From Pseudomonas cavernae (GTDB lineage Bacteria; Pseudomonadota; Gammaproteobacteria; Pseudomonadales; Pseudomonadaceae): a stretch of 64,000 nt of DNA. Within the stretch, counting starts at the first letter, position 1; each line of letters begins with the position of its first letter. Made by a program: the position numbers and the translations under genes. A model generated the notes under the pieces. The model ran no database searches. It was not told the DNA's origin and saw only the letters and a list, made by a program, of their open reading frames with translations. The stretch lies in NCBI RefSeq assembly GCF_003595175.1, contig NZ_CP032419.1, positions 1,240,001-1,304,000 on the forward strand. The letters are read 5' to 3'. Positions 1-9,261 of this stretch are shown piece by piece.

Positions 1-113
1 TGGCCGGAGGCCAGATCGCGGAACATCTGGCGCATGGCCTCGAGCACGTCGACCTGGGCGAGCAGACGCTGGGCATCGGCGTGGTGGATCACATAGGGCG
101 TGGCGCTGGACAT
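1..113 (-). CDS. dauB: Ornithine cyclodeaminase/mu-crystallin family protein, N-terminal part (DauB-like)
   Basis: Only the first 37 codons are inside the window; the gene runs off the left edge on the minus strand. The ATG at 113 is preceded by a GGAG about ten bases upstream. The visible peptide has the N-terminal pattern of Pseudomonas ornithine cyclodeaminase-like reductases (ALLAQVDVLEAMRQMFRDLA-type helix). In P. aeruginosa the gene beside rhlB is dauB, the NAD(P)H-dependent anabolic L-arginine dehydrogenase of D-arginine utilisation, so the assignment rests on this short match plus remembered synteny. The Rossmann fold and catalytic residues are outside the window, so a plain ornithine cyclodeaminase remains possible. 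Confidence 0.55.
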   Translation of the reverse strand, partial: MSSATPYVIHHADAQRLLAQVDVLEAMRQMFRDLASG

Positions 114-236
114 GGACGGGCTCCGGGCGTGAGTAAACTTGTTTGTCCGTGTTGGACTTTAAAGTCTATTCCGGCAGCCCAGCGGAGCCCGCGATGCAAG
201 GGTATGACGCCTGCATGACCGGCGCGTCCTGCTGGG

Positions 237-1277
237 TTAGCGCCGTAGCGCCGGCAGGAAGCTCAGCAGGCTGGCCGGCAAACGCGCGCGCAGCCCGGCG
301 GTGAGGGCGTCGCGGCGTTTCTGGTAGGCGATGCCGAGGCCGATCACCGCCAAGCCGATCAGGGTGAGGAGGATCGGGAACAGCAGCGAGTCCTCGAACA
401 CCTCATAGGCCAGGTGACCGAGGTAGCCGGCCACGCCGATGGCGCCGAAGACCATGAACAGCGGCCGGCGCAGCAGTACGGCGACGCTCATCAGACCGAG
501 GTTGATCAGGCAGTAAAGCGCCTTGCCTAGCTCGCTGCCGCTGTCCATCAGGCTCAGCCCGCCCCAGAACGCCAGCAGGCCGGCGAAATAGCCCCAGAAG
601 GCGAAGTCCTGGCGGCTGCGGCCGTCCACCAGCAGGCTGACCAGCAGCAAGGCCAGGCCGAACCACAGCGAGATCCAGCGCCGTTGGTCCCAGTCGAAGA
701 TGCCGCCGTAGACCAGTTCGGTGAGGTCCATGGACATGAACCACAGGGCCACCGCGATCGGCATGACGATGAAGGGGAAGGGCAGCAGGCGCAGCATCAG
801 CAGGCCGACCAGCAGGGTGGCGGCCTCCATCGCCAGCCAGCCGCCGCGCACATACACGTAGTAGTCGTGGAAGTCGCGCTGGCCGTCGTCCAGCGGCCAC
901 AGGCCGGTCAGGCGTTCGACGGCGAACACCGCGAGCGGCGTCAGGCTCACCGCCACGGCGCCGAGCAGTCCGCCGGGAATGCGCTGGCCGCGCTGCCACA
1001 GGCTCAGACCGGTAAGGGTGAACAGGCCCATGTAGGCCAGCGCCACCAGCAGCAGGGCCAGTTCGCCGATGCTCATCCAGGCCTCGGTGAGCAGCCAGCC
1101 CATGGCGCCCATGATCAGCAGGGCGCCGAAGTAGTAGGCGATGTGCGCGAGCTGGAAGCTGGCGCGGGTTTCCGGTTGCTGGCGGAGGAACTGCAGCAGT
1201 GCCTGATCCTGGCCGGGCTGCAGCACCCCGGCGCTGACGGCGCGGGCGAGGTCTTGGCTGTCGAATTTGAAAGTCAT
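237..1277 (-). CDS. Multi-pass inner-membrane protein of unknown function (DUF2157/DUF4401-like)
   Basis: The start is the ATG at 1277 because AAAGGAG lies seven bases upstream; a longer reading from 1319 lacks such a site. The product is about 346 residues. A soluble N-terminus of about 40 residues (DLARAVSAGVLQPGQ) is followed by roughly ten hydrophobic segments with short polar loops and a basic C-terminal tail (RARLPASLLSFLPALRR). The layout, a short helical head on a polytopic membrane body, resembles DUF2157/DUF4401 proteins, but no catalytic motif is visible and no function can be assigned. It stands alone between the dauB-like gene and a 650-base repeat-filled gap. Confidence 0.75.
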   Translation of the reverse strand: MTFKFDSQDLARAVSAGVLQPGQDQALLQFLRQQPETRASFQLAHIAYYFGALLIMGAMGWLLTEAWMSIGELALLLVALAYMGLFTLTGLSLWQRGQRIPGGLLGAVAVSLTPLAVFAVERLTGLWPLDDGQRDFHDYYVYVRGGWLAMEAATLLVGLLMLRLLPFPFIVMPIAVALWFMSMDLTELVYGGIFDWDQRRWISLWFGLALLLVSLLVDGRSRQDFAFWGYFAGLLAFWGGLSLMDSGSELGKALYCLINLGLMSVAVLLRRPLFMVFGAIGVAGYLGHLAYEVFEDSLLFPILLTLIGLAVIGLGIAYQKRRDALTAGLRARLPASLLSFLPALRR

Positions 1278-1329
1278 GGCTGGGCTCCTTTCCCGGGTTG
1301 ACGTTGCCGGCGGCGGCATTTGGCACAGT

Positions 1330-1493
1330 CTAGTGGCCTGTACGGTTGTTGGTTAACTCAAGTTCGGATGACTGAGGTTCTGAGACCAGGCGCTGCGACG
1401 AGTCATAGCAGGGCTATGGCGAGGAGCAGCAACGCCGTATCAGGGCCTCAGACGCCGAAATTGACTAATTGAACTAACCACACAGGCCACTAG
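1330..1493. repeat. MITE-like element A with central palindrome
   Basis: The ends are a perfect 12-base inverted repeat, CTAGTGGCCTGT, extended imperfectly inward. CATAGC-AGG-GCTATG lies at 1404-1418, exactly at the midpoint, preceded by AG and followed by GCGAG after a possible T-G closing pair. CTAG at both ends could be a 4-base target duplication. There is no coding capacity. It shares its central architecture with the elements at 1599, 3531 and 4949. Confidence 0.65.
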
Positions 1494-1525
1494 CTGCGTC
1501 GCCCGGATGCAATCCGGGAAAGCAC

Positions 1526-1602
1526 GTAGGATGGGTTGAGCGCAGCGATACCCATCGACCAGCAGCGATGGGTATCGGCGCTACGCGCCTCAGCCCATCC
1601 TA
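1526..1602. repeat. REPIN-like pair of inverted hairpins
   Basis: A left hairpin begins with the foot GTAG and has stem GATGGGT/ACCCATC around a loop containing GCGCAGCG. After a short spacer a right hairpin, again with stem GATGGGT/CCCATC, ends in CCTA. The layout, GTAG foot plus hairpin and its inverted partner, is that of REP doublets mobilised by RAYT-type transposases. The right foot touches the left end of the next element. Confidence 0.7.
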
Positions 1603-1870
1603 GGGTCTGTTGACGTTTCGTCACGGCCGCGACGGAGCCTGTTTTTGCGCGGGGCTAGGCGCGAGACGCGAAGTTTGGTCGTTCCAAATGAGCGTCGAGC
1701 AACGACGCGCCGCGCAAAAACAGGCCCGTCCCTGCGGGTTGCGCGGCAAATGGCGCCATGCGTCGTTGCGGGACTTGGCAAGGGAACGACCATTCCCTGC
1801 GTCCCGCGCCTAGCCTGGCGCCATTTGCCGCGGCAACGCGGTTCGCGACGAAGCGTCAACAGACCCTAGG
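1599..1870. mobile_element. Composite MITE-like element B: two inverted palindromic units
   Basis: The outer 24 bases are inverted repeats with one mismatch (the end begins CCTAGGGTCTGTTGACG). Inside are two arms. Unit 1 spans 1637-1725 with 16-base perfect arms. Unit 2 spans 1743-1831 with 16-base perfect arms. Each encloses 57 bases, and the two units are inverted relative to one another. Unit 1 has the central palindrome TTTGG-TCGTT-CCAAA at its midpoint, framed by AG and TGAG. Unit 2 has AGGGAA/TTCCCT near its midpoint. CTAG at 1600-1603 and 1866-1869 may be a target duplication. Small reading frames here are not convincing genes. Confidence 0.7.
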
Positions 1871-1882
1871 CAAAGGCCCAAC

Positions 1883-1912
1883 AAAAAAGGCGAAGCTCGC
1901 GCTTCGCCTTTT
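1883..1912 (-). terminator. Rho-independent terminator of rhlB
   Basis: A ten-base stem AAGGCGAAGC/GCTTCGCCTT (1887-1896 and 1901-1910) with loop TCGC is followed, read on the minus strand, by a run of T. It lies just after the rhlB stop codon. Confidence 0.85.
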
Positions 1913-1931
1913 CGATGCATCCCGCGGGCAC

Positions 1932-3398
1932 TCAGTGCTTGCGCGGTACCGACTTGAGCAGCTCGACCGGCGGGTATTCGCAGTTGATCTTGCGCCCGAG
2001 CAGGGCCTCGATCGGCGGCAGGGCGAAGGCGTCGTCCTCGCCGGCGAAGCTGATCGAGGTGCCGCTGGCGCCGGCGCGGCCGGTGCGGCCGATGCGGTGC
2101 ACGTAGTCGTCCGGCACTTCCGGCAGGGTGAAATTGATCACGTGGCTGATGCCTTCGATGTGGATGCCGCGGCCGGCCACGTCGGTGGCCACCAGCACGC
2201 GGATATGCCCGGCGCGGAAGCCTTCGAGGGTCTTGATGCGCTTGTGCTGCGGCACGTCGCCGGACATCTGCGCGGCGCTGACACCGTCCCTGACCAGGCG
2301 TTCCTCGATGCGCCGCACCTCATCCTTGCGGTTGGCGAAGACCATTACGCGGGTCCAGTCGTTCTGGGTGATCAGGTTGTACAGCAGCTTGTACTTGTCG
2401 CTGCCGGCCACGGCGTAGACGTGCTGCTCGACGGTATCGCTGGCGACGTTTTCCGACTCGATCTCGACGATCGCCGGGTCGGTGGTCCACTGCTTGGCCA
2501 GGTTCATCACGTCCTCGGTGAAGGTCGCGGAGAACAGCAGGGTCTGGCGTTCGCCCTTCGGTGGGGTCTGGCGGATGATCTGCCGGACCTGCGGGATGAA
2601 ACCCATGTCGAGCATGCGGTCGGCTTCGTCGAGGACCATCACCTCGACCATGTCCAGGTGCACTTCGCCGCGCTGGTTGAAGTCCAGCAGGCGGCCGGGG
2701 GTGGCGACGAGGATGTCGCAGTGGCGGGCTTCCAGCTGGCGCAGCTGTTTGTCGAAGTCCATGCCGCCGACGAAGCTCATGACGTTGAGGCCGGTGTACT
2801 TGGTCAGCGCCGCGGCGTCCTTGGCGATCTGCACCACCAGCTCGCGGGTCGGGGCGATCACAAGCGCGCGCGGTTCGCCCATGTAGCGTTCCTTCGGCGG
2901 CGGCGTCTGCAGCAGCTGGGTGATGATCGAGATGAGGAAGGCCGCGGTCTTGCCGGTGCCGGTCTGCGCGCGGCCGATGGCGTCCCGGCCCTTGAGGGTG
3001 AAGCCGAGCACGCCGGCCTGGATCGGTGTGCAGTAGGGGAAGCCGAGGTCGTGCAGGGCGTGCATCAGCTCGGGCGCCAGGGCGAAGTCATGGAAGCGGG
3101 TCTTGCCTTCCTGCGGTTCGACTGCGAAGTCTTCCAGCTTCCAAGTGCTGACCGACGGCTTGTGCAGTCGCTCGTGGTGCGGCTTGTCGGCCTTGGGCGG
3201 CTCGCTGCTGGGCTGTGTCTCGGCCGTGGCGGCGGTTTCGCGCGGTTTCGACTCGCGGGCCGGCTTGTCGGCTTTCGGCTTGCGGGCGCGGGTTTCACCC
3301 GCTTTGTCGGGGGTGGGAGCGGAAGAGCCGGTAACCGGGGCGGACGCCGGCTGTTCGCCTTCGCCCTTGCCAAACATTTTCTTGAGTGCTTTGAGCAC
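1932..3398 (-). CDS. rhlB: ATP-dependent DEAD-box RNA helicase RhlB
   Basis: This is a 488-residue DEAD-box helicase acting in mRNA turnover. A Lys/Arg/Pro/Ala-rich N-terminus of about 90 residues ([16 protein letters not shown]) precedes the core. Visible motifs in order are the Q motif region ([11 protein letters not shown]), AQTGTGKT near 148, [24 protein letters not shown] near 254, [13 protein letters not shown] and HRIGRTGR. The start is GTG at 3398 with GAAGAGA upstream. The distinctive N-terminal [12 protein letters not shown] matches Pseudomonas RhlB, which is longer than the E. coli protein. A terminator follows directly. The gene sits between two clusters of inverted-repeat elements. 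Confidence 0.9.
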   Translation of the reverse strand: MLKALKKMFGKGEGEQPASAPVTGSSAPTPDKAGETRARKPKADKPARESKPRETAATAETQPSSEPPKADKPHHERLHKPSVSTWKLEDFAVEPQEGKTRFHDFALAPELMHALHDLGFPYCTPIQAGVLGFTLKGRDAIGRAQTGTGKTAAFLISIITQLLQTPPPKERYMGEPRALVIAPTRELVVQIAKDAAALTKYTGLNVMSFVGGMDFDKQLRQLEARHCDILVATPGRLLDFNQRGEVHLDMVEVMVLDEADRMLDMGFIPQVRQIIRQTPPKGERQTLLFSATFTEDVMNLAKQWTTDPAIVEIESENVASDTVEQHVYAVAGSDKYKLLYNLITQNDWTRVMVFANRKDEVRRIEERLVRDGVSAAQMSGDVPQHKRIKTLEGFRAGHIRVLVATDVAGRGIHIEGISHVINFTLPEVPDDYVHRIGRTGRAGASGTSISFAGEDDAFALPPIEALLGRKINCEYPPVELLKSVPRKH

Positions 3399-3530
3399 GG
3401 GAATCTCTTCAATTGGTTAAGGAATGAACGGCCGCCAGTGTAAAGCAAGAAGCCGGTGTGGCGAAGTGCCGCGGCGTGTTGCCTGCCCCGCGGCCAGGGC
3501 AGGCCTTGGAGAGCGGTCGGAATCGGCTCA

Positions 3531-3670
3531 GAGGCTGTTCACGATCTCGCGAGCAAAGGTCAGGCAAGGCAAAAATGGCTGAGGACGCGGAGTTTACGAA
3601 TTGTAAATGAGCAGTCCGAAGCCATTTTTAACGCTGCATCACCGACGCGCAGCAGATCGTGAGCAGCCTC
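3531..3670. repeat. MITE-like element C with central palindrome
   Basis: The ends GAGGCTGTTCACGATCT and its inverted copy match 16 of 17. TTTAC-GAATT-GTAAA at 3593-3607 lies exactly at the midpoint and is preceded by AG and followed by TGAG. Flanking arms GGCAAAAATGGCT and GCCATTTTTAACGC are partly self-complementary. The right end touches the stop codon (TAA at 3671-3673 on the minus strand) of the dipeptidase gene. Confidence 0.7.
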
Positions 3671-4834
3671 TTAGGCGTCCGGCAGGTTGGCCAGCAGCAG
3701 GCGCTGCACGTTGCCGCCCATGATCGCGGCGATCTGCTCGGCGCTGAAGCCGGCCTGCTGCAGGCCCTCGGTCAGCTGGGCCAGGCCGGTGGCATCGAAG
3801 GGCGCATGAATGGTGCCGTTGAAGTCTGAGCCCAGGGCCACATGCTCGACGCCGACCTTATCGGCGGTATAGCGGATCGCCTTGACGATGGCGGCGACCG
3901 AGGTGGCGCACACCGCGGTGTCCCAGTAGCCGATGCCGATCACCCCGCCGGTGGCGGCGATGCGTTGCAGATGCTGGTCGCTGAGGTTGCGCGGCCCGGG
4001 GCAGGTGCCCTCGACGCCGGTGTGGGACACCAATACGGGGCGGCTGGCGATCGCCAACACGTCGTCGATCAGCGCCCGCGAGGCATGGGCGAGGTCGATC
4101 AGCATGCGTTTCTGTTCCAGGCGCGCCACCACGCGGCGGCCGAAGGGCGTCAGCCCGCCTTTGTCCAGGCCATGGGCGGAGCCGCCGACTTCGTTGTCGA
4201 AGAAGTGGGTCAGGCCGGTGATGCGGAAACCGGCCCCATACAGGCGGTCGACATTGTGCAGGTGGCCTTCCAGCGGGTGCAGGCCCTCGGTGGCGAGCAC
4301 GCCGGCCAGGCGCCGCGGGTCCCGTTGCCAGGCGCTGATGAAGTCGGCCAGTTCGCGTCGGTTGGTCACCAGCACCAGGCGACCGTCGCTGGCGGCCGCG
4401 GCCTGGTGCAGCTTCTCGCTCTGGTACAGCGCGCGTTCGAGCAGGCTGGTCCAGGTCGCGCGCGGCCAGCGCTGGGCCATGATCAGCAGGGTGATGTTGT
4501 CGCTGTCGCTGGCGTTGCGGTCGTAGTTCAGGCCGCGCGGGGTCTTGGTGACGGTGGAGAACACCTGCAGGCCGACCCGCCCTTCGAGCATGCGCGGCAG
4601 GTCGGAGTGGCCGTAGTCCACGCGCTTGAGCAGGTCGCGCTCCCAGAGCAGGGCGTCGTCATGCAGGTCGGCGATAAACAGGCGCTTGTGCAGCTGCTCG
4701 GCGGCCGGGCTGGCCGGGTAGGGCGGCGGCGACTCGACGCTGTTCATCCGCCGGTCGAGCATGGGCGGCAGGCTGAAGAACACGCTCAGGCCGACGATGG
4801 CCAGGAGCACGAGGGCAATCAGGAGTTTGCGCAT
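3671..4834 (-). CDS. Membrane-anchored dipeptidase, peptidase family M19
   Basis: The start is the ATG at 4834 with AGGGA nine bases upstream, giving 387 residues; an upstream in-frame extension has no ribosome site. Residues 5-22 are a hydrophobic anchor or uncleaved signal, so the catalytic domain probably faces the periplasm. M19 zinc-site features are visible: LHDD, ATEGLHP (Glu), DLAHAS (His), VSHTG (His) and GSDFNG (Asp). The family hydrolyses dipeptides, including some D-residues, using two zinc ions. The C-terminus is complete and its stop codon abuts element C. It is a single gene with no operon partner. Confidence 0.88.
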   Translation of the reverse strand: MRKLLIALVLLAIVGLSVFFSLPPMLDRRMNSVESPPPYPASPAAEQLHKRLFIADLHDDALLWERDLLKRVDYGHSDLPRMLEGRVGLQVFSTVTKTPRGLNYDRNASDSDNITLLIMAQRWPRATWTSLLERALYQSEKLHQAAAASDGRLVLVTNRRELADFISAWQRDPRRLAGVLATEGLHPLEGHLHNVDRLYGAGFRITGLTHFFDNEVGGSAHGLDKGGLTPFGRRVVARLEQKRMLIDLAHASRALIDDVLAIASRPVLVSHTGVEGTCPGPRNLSDQHLQRIAATGGVIGIGYWDTAVCATSVAAIVKAIRYTADKVGVEHVALGSDFNGTIHAPFDATGLAQLTEGLQQAGFSAEQIAAIMGGNVQRLLLANLPDA

Positions 4835-4948
4835 GGAGTCGTCCCTGTTGTTATGCGCCGACTGTAGCAAGGACGAAAAGAAAAATGCGATGGATAGCGA
4901 GCGAGCCGCAGCCTGTAGAGTGGGCTGTTTAGGCATTGTCCCGTGATT

Positions 4949-5089
4949 AAACCTGCGATTGGCAGCGAGCGAGCCGGGTCGAGGCAAGGAGCCTGGAGCG
5001 CAGGCGCCGCAGTGAACTGCAGTTCATGAGGACGGCGAGCACCACGCGACGCAGCACCGGCCTGGCGCAGCCGTTGCCAGCGCAGGTTT
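4949..5089. repeat. MITE-like element D with central palindrome
   Basis: The ends AAACCTGCGATTGGCAGCG and the inverted right end AAACCTGCG-CTGGCAACG align with one gap and one mismatch. The perfect palindrome TGAACTGCAGTTCA (5013-5026) lies at the midpoint and is framed by AG and TGAG. The right end runs into the stop codon of the GGDEF gene. The ends are weaker than those of elements A-C. Confidence 0.5.
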
Positions 5090-6027
5090 TAGCCGCAGAG
5101 GCAGTTGCGGCCCTGCTGCTTGGCCTGATAGAGGGCGCTGTCGGCGCGGGCGATCAGGCTTTGCAGGCTGTCCTGCGCGCGCATCTGGGCCAGGCCGATG
5201 GACACGGTGACGCCAGGCAGGACCCCGACCGGCGAATAGAAGTTGGGGACCAGCTCCAGACTCTGGCGCAGCCGCTCGCCGATGCTGCGGCCTTCGTCGC
5301 TGGCGATTTCCGGCAGCAGAGTGACGAACTCCTCGCCGCCATAGCGCACCAGACTGTCCTTCGGCCGCAGTTGCGAGCGCAGCGTGTGGGCGACCAGGCA
5401 CAGGGCGTAGTCACCGGCCAGGTGGCCGTGCTGGTCGTTGTAGGGTTTGAAGTGGTCGACATCGATCATCAGCATGCTCAGCGGCTGGCCATTGAAGGCG
5501 CAGCGAGTGCTTTCCCGCTCGAACACGTGCTCCAGCCAGCGGCGGTTGAAGGAACCGGTGAGGGTGTCGAGATTGGCATGCTGCTCGCTGTCGATAATCA
5601 GGCGGTTGCCCTGGCGCACCCGTTTGCAGAGCAGCTCGAGCAGGTTCTGCATCAGCTGTGGCGATTGGCTGAATAGCTTGAGCAGCGATTCCCGATGCAG
5701 ACGCAGCGCGGTGGATGGCTGGGTCGCCACCACATAGGCGGATGGGTGATCGTTGTCGATGAAGCTGATTTCGCCGGCGCACTCGCCGGGCGTGAGGGTG
5801 CTGACTGGCTGGTTGTCCAGCGAGCCGAGATAGACCTTGAACTCGCCCGACAGCAGCAGGTACAGATGCTGGTTGCGGTTGAAGGGGGAAAGCAGGATTT
5901 CGCCACTGTCCAGCGTGCAGGCCTGAAACTCCTTGAGCAGCTGCCCGAGGATGCGGCTGGCGACTTTATGGAACAGGTGCAGATGGCGAAGTTGCTGGAG
6001 ATCTTCCTGCCAAGGGGTGGTTTTCAT
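5089..6027 (-). CDS. Cyclic-nucleotide-binding-domain diguanylate cyclase (GGDEF)
   Basis: From MKTTPWQEDL at 6027 the protein has 312 residues. Residues about 15-130 form a Crp-like cyclic-nucleotide-binding fold (LSPFNRNQHLYLLLSGEFKVY, then the TPGECAGEISF turn). Residues about 150-312 form a GGDEF domain with the active signature GGEEF near 230 and an RPKD inhibitory site five residues before it. It should make cyclic di-GMP, with activity gated by a ligand or by protein contacts through the sensor and feedback inhibition at the RxxD site. No Shine-Dalgarno is clear; ATG at 6114 (MSSKVKAL) is an alternative start. No EAL domain or DNA-binding helix is present, so it is not a Crp regulator. 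The stop codon overlaps element D. Confidence 0.88.
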   Translation of the reverse strand: MKTTPWQEDLQQLRHLHLFHKVASRILGQLLKEFQACTLDSGEILLSPFNRNQHLYLLLSGEFKVYLGSLDNQPVSTLTPGECAGEISFIDNDHPSAYVVATQPSTALRLHRESLLKLFSQSPQLMQNLLELLCKRVRQGNRLIIDSEQHANLDTLTGSFNRRWLEHVFERESTRCAFNGQPLSMLMIDVDHFKPYNDQHGHLAGDYALCLVAHTLRSQLRPKDSLVRYGGEEFVTLLPEIASDEGRSIGERLRQSLELVPNFYSPVGVLPGVTVSIGLAQMRAQDSLQSLIARADSALYQAKQQGRNCLCG

Positions 6028-6248
6028 GGCGAGAAAGAACTCGTGGGCTGAAGCTTGTGAGCCGCGGGCATCGCGAACGCTCCCTGTCGTTAATGCCTTT
6101 ACCTTAGACGACATTATTGCGCCACTACTTTGGCGGCAGTCCTCTGGCAGGGTTGAGCCGACCAGCGGTCGTGGCGGAGGAGCCGGCCGCCGGCTGCTCG
6201 ACCACAAGGGTACGGCTTGCGGCGAGCAGCCGTCGGCGTGGCTAAACT

Positions 6249-8156
6249 TCAGTCGCCCACGACCAGTTCCGACTTGATGGCGAAGCCGGCGAGCGTCTGC
6301 TGGATGCTGGCGCGCAGGGCGTCGGTCAGCTGCGGTACATGGATTTTCGCCACTTGGCCATGACGCTCATCGGTCACCACTTCGACGCGGATCGCCGCAT
6401 CGAGCGGCTGCAGGCGTGCCTCGAAGGTGCGGCGAATGGCATCGAAGCGCAGCGCCGGCTTGAAGGTCTTGCCCACCGCGGTGAGCGGGATGGCGTCGAT
6501 GATCCACACGTCCTTGGGCACCGCCGGCGGCTCGCTGACGTGCGCGGCGGCATGGGCGATCAGTTCCGCCTCGCTGACCTGCGCGCCCGGCTTGAGCTGC
6601 ACATAGACCACCGGCAGTTCGCCGGCCTTCTCGTCGGGCTTGCCGACCGCCGCGGCCATGGCCACCGCCGGATGCCGGTGCAGGGCTTCCTCGATCATCT
6701 GCGGGTCGATGTTGTGGCCGCCACGGATGATCAGGTCCTTGCTGCGCCCGGTCAGCCAGATGTAGCCATCGGCGTCCATGCGCCCGAGGTCGCCGGTGTT
6801 GAACCAGTCGCCGTCGACCCAGATGCCCTGGTTCTTGCTGGTTTGCAGGTAGCCCTGGAACACCGTGATGCCGCGCAGGCAGACGTTGCCGATCTCGTTC
6901 GGCGCGGCATCGCGCCGGTAGCGGCCATCGTCGTCGAGCACGGCGATCTTCACCTCGCAGTAGGGCATGCGCAGGCCGATCGAGCCGGGGCGGCGTTCGC
7001 CGGCTGGCGGGTTGCCGCAGCTGCCGCAGGTGCCTTCGGTGAGGCCATAGCCTTCGATGATCTTCACCCCGGTCTTGGCTTCGAACTGGCGGATCAGTTC
7101 CACCGGCATCGGCGCCGCACCGCACAGGGCATAGCGCAGGCTGGAGAGGTCGTGGCCCTCGCTGGGCACCTGCAGCAGGCCGGCATAGATGGTCGGCACG
7201 CCGCTGAAGAAGCTGACTCGGTAGCGCTCGATGAGCTTCCAGAAGTTCTGGATCAGGCCGGTGTTGCGGTAGCCCTGCGGGGTGGCCAACAGCACCTCGG
7301 CGCCGACGAAGAAGGGCGCCAGGCCGGTGACCATCACGCCGTTGACGTGGAACAGCGGTAGGCCGCAGAGGGTGGTGTCGCGTTCACTGAAGTTGATCGC
7401 GTAGGCGAGGATCATCGCCATCGCCACCTCGTTGCGGTGGCTGTGCGGCGCCAGCTTCGGCGTGCCGGTGGTGCCGCCGGTGTGGAAGTAGCTGGCGATG
7501 TCGTCGGCGAGGATCTCGCGGCCACTTTCCAGGTGATCGGCCGGGCATTCGGCGATCAGCTCGTCGAAGTCCAGCACCCCTTCCGGCAGCGGCCCGCGCT
7601 GGGCCTTGAGCGCGCTGCGCTGCGGTTCGGGCAGGTAGTTGGCCAGGTCCACGGTGATCACCGCGTTCAGCTCCGGCAGCTGGCCGCGCAGGCTGGCGAC
7701 CTTGTCCCACAGGTCGGTACCGGGGAAGGGCGCCAGGGTCACCAGCACCTTGGAGTCGGAGGCGTGGATCAGTTCGGCGATGTGCTCGGCATCCAGCAGC
7801 GGGTTGATCGCGTTGACTATCCCCGCCGCCTCGCCGCCCCAGAGGGTGAAGTGGGTGTGCGGCAGGTTCGGCAGCAGGAAGGACACCGCCTGGCCCGGAC
7901 GCACGCCGAGGCGGTGGAAGGCATTGGCGGTCTGGGTGATCTTGGCGAACAGCTCGGCATAGCTCAGGCGGTAGGGGACTTCTTCGGCGTTACCCTGGAG
8001 CAGGAAGGTCAGCGCCGTGGCGTCCGCGCGGCGCTGCGCGCTGCGGCGCAGCAGCTCGTAGGTGCTGGCCGGCATGTCGCGATCCTGCAGGGGAGTGCGC
8101 TCGATCGATTCGGTGTCGCGCAGTGAGGCGATGGCGGGGATGGCAGTCTGGTTCAT
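6249..8156 (-). CDS. Acyl-CoA synthetase (AMP-forming)
   Basis: This is a 635-residue ANL-superfamily enzyme that activates a carboxylic acid as acyl-AMP and then acyl-CoA. Visible core motifs in order are HTGGTTGTPK, EGYGLTEG, WFNTGDLG, LTGRSKDLIIRGGHNIDP and the C-terminal lysine in AVGKTFKP. The start MNQTAIPAIASL (8156) is preferred by resemblance to the P. aeruginosa PA3860 product; an alternative ATG at 8189 overlaps the upstream esterase gene's stop codon. The length fits medium- or long-chain acyl substrates but the substrate cannot be read. It lies directly downstream of the carboxylesterase gene on the same strand, so the two may handle fatty acids released by ester hydrolysis. Confidence 0.88.
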   Translation of the reverse strand: MNQTAIPAIASLRDTESIERTPLQDRDMPASTYELLRRSAQRRADATALTFLLQGNAEEVPYRLSYAELFAKITQTANAFHRLGVRPGQAVSFLLPNLPHTHFTLWGGEAAGIVNAINPLLDAEHIAELIHASDSKVLVTLAPFPGTDLWDKVASLRGQLPELNAVITVDLANYLPEPQRSALKAQRGPLPEGVLDFDELIAECPADHLESGREILADDIASYFHTGGTTGTPKLAPHSHRNEVAMAMILAYAINFSERDTTLCGLPLFHVNGVMVTGLAPFFVGAEVLLATPQGYRNTGLIQNFWKLIERYRVSFFSGVPTIYAGLLQVPSEGHDLSSLRYALCGAAPMPVELIRQFEAKTGVKIIEGYGLTEGTCGSCGNPPAGERRPGSIGLRMPYCEVKIAVLDDDGRYRRDAAPNEIGNVCLRGITVFQGYLQTSKNQGIWVDGDWFNTGDLGRMDADGYIWLTGRSKDLIIRGGHNIDPQMIEEALHRHPAVAMAAAVGKPDEKAGELPVVYVQLKPGAQVSEAELIAHAAAHVSEPPAVPKDVWIIDAIPLTAVGKTFKPALRFDAIRRTFEARLQPLDAAIRVEVVTDERHGQVAKIHVPQLTDALRASIQQTLAGFAIKSELVVGD

Positions 8157-8185
8157 GGTCGGGCAACGGCCTTCTGTGAAATGGC

Positions 8186-9261
<1,076 letters not shown>

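Noticed and set aside
1590..1869. Several small frames within element B
   Set aside because: They translate inverted-repeat DNA and have no ribosome-binding site or homology.
1758..3443. 561-codon plus-strand reading frame opposite rhlB
   Set aside because: It is an antisense shadow in high-GC DNA: the minus-strand frame has every DEAD-box motif, a GTG with ribosome site and a terminator.
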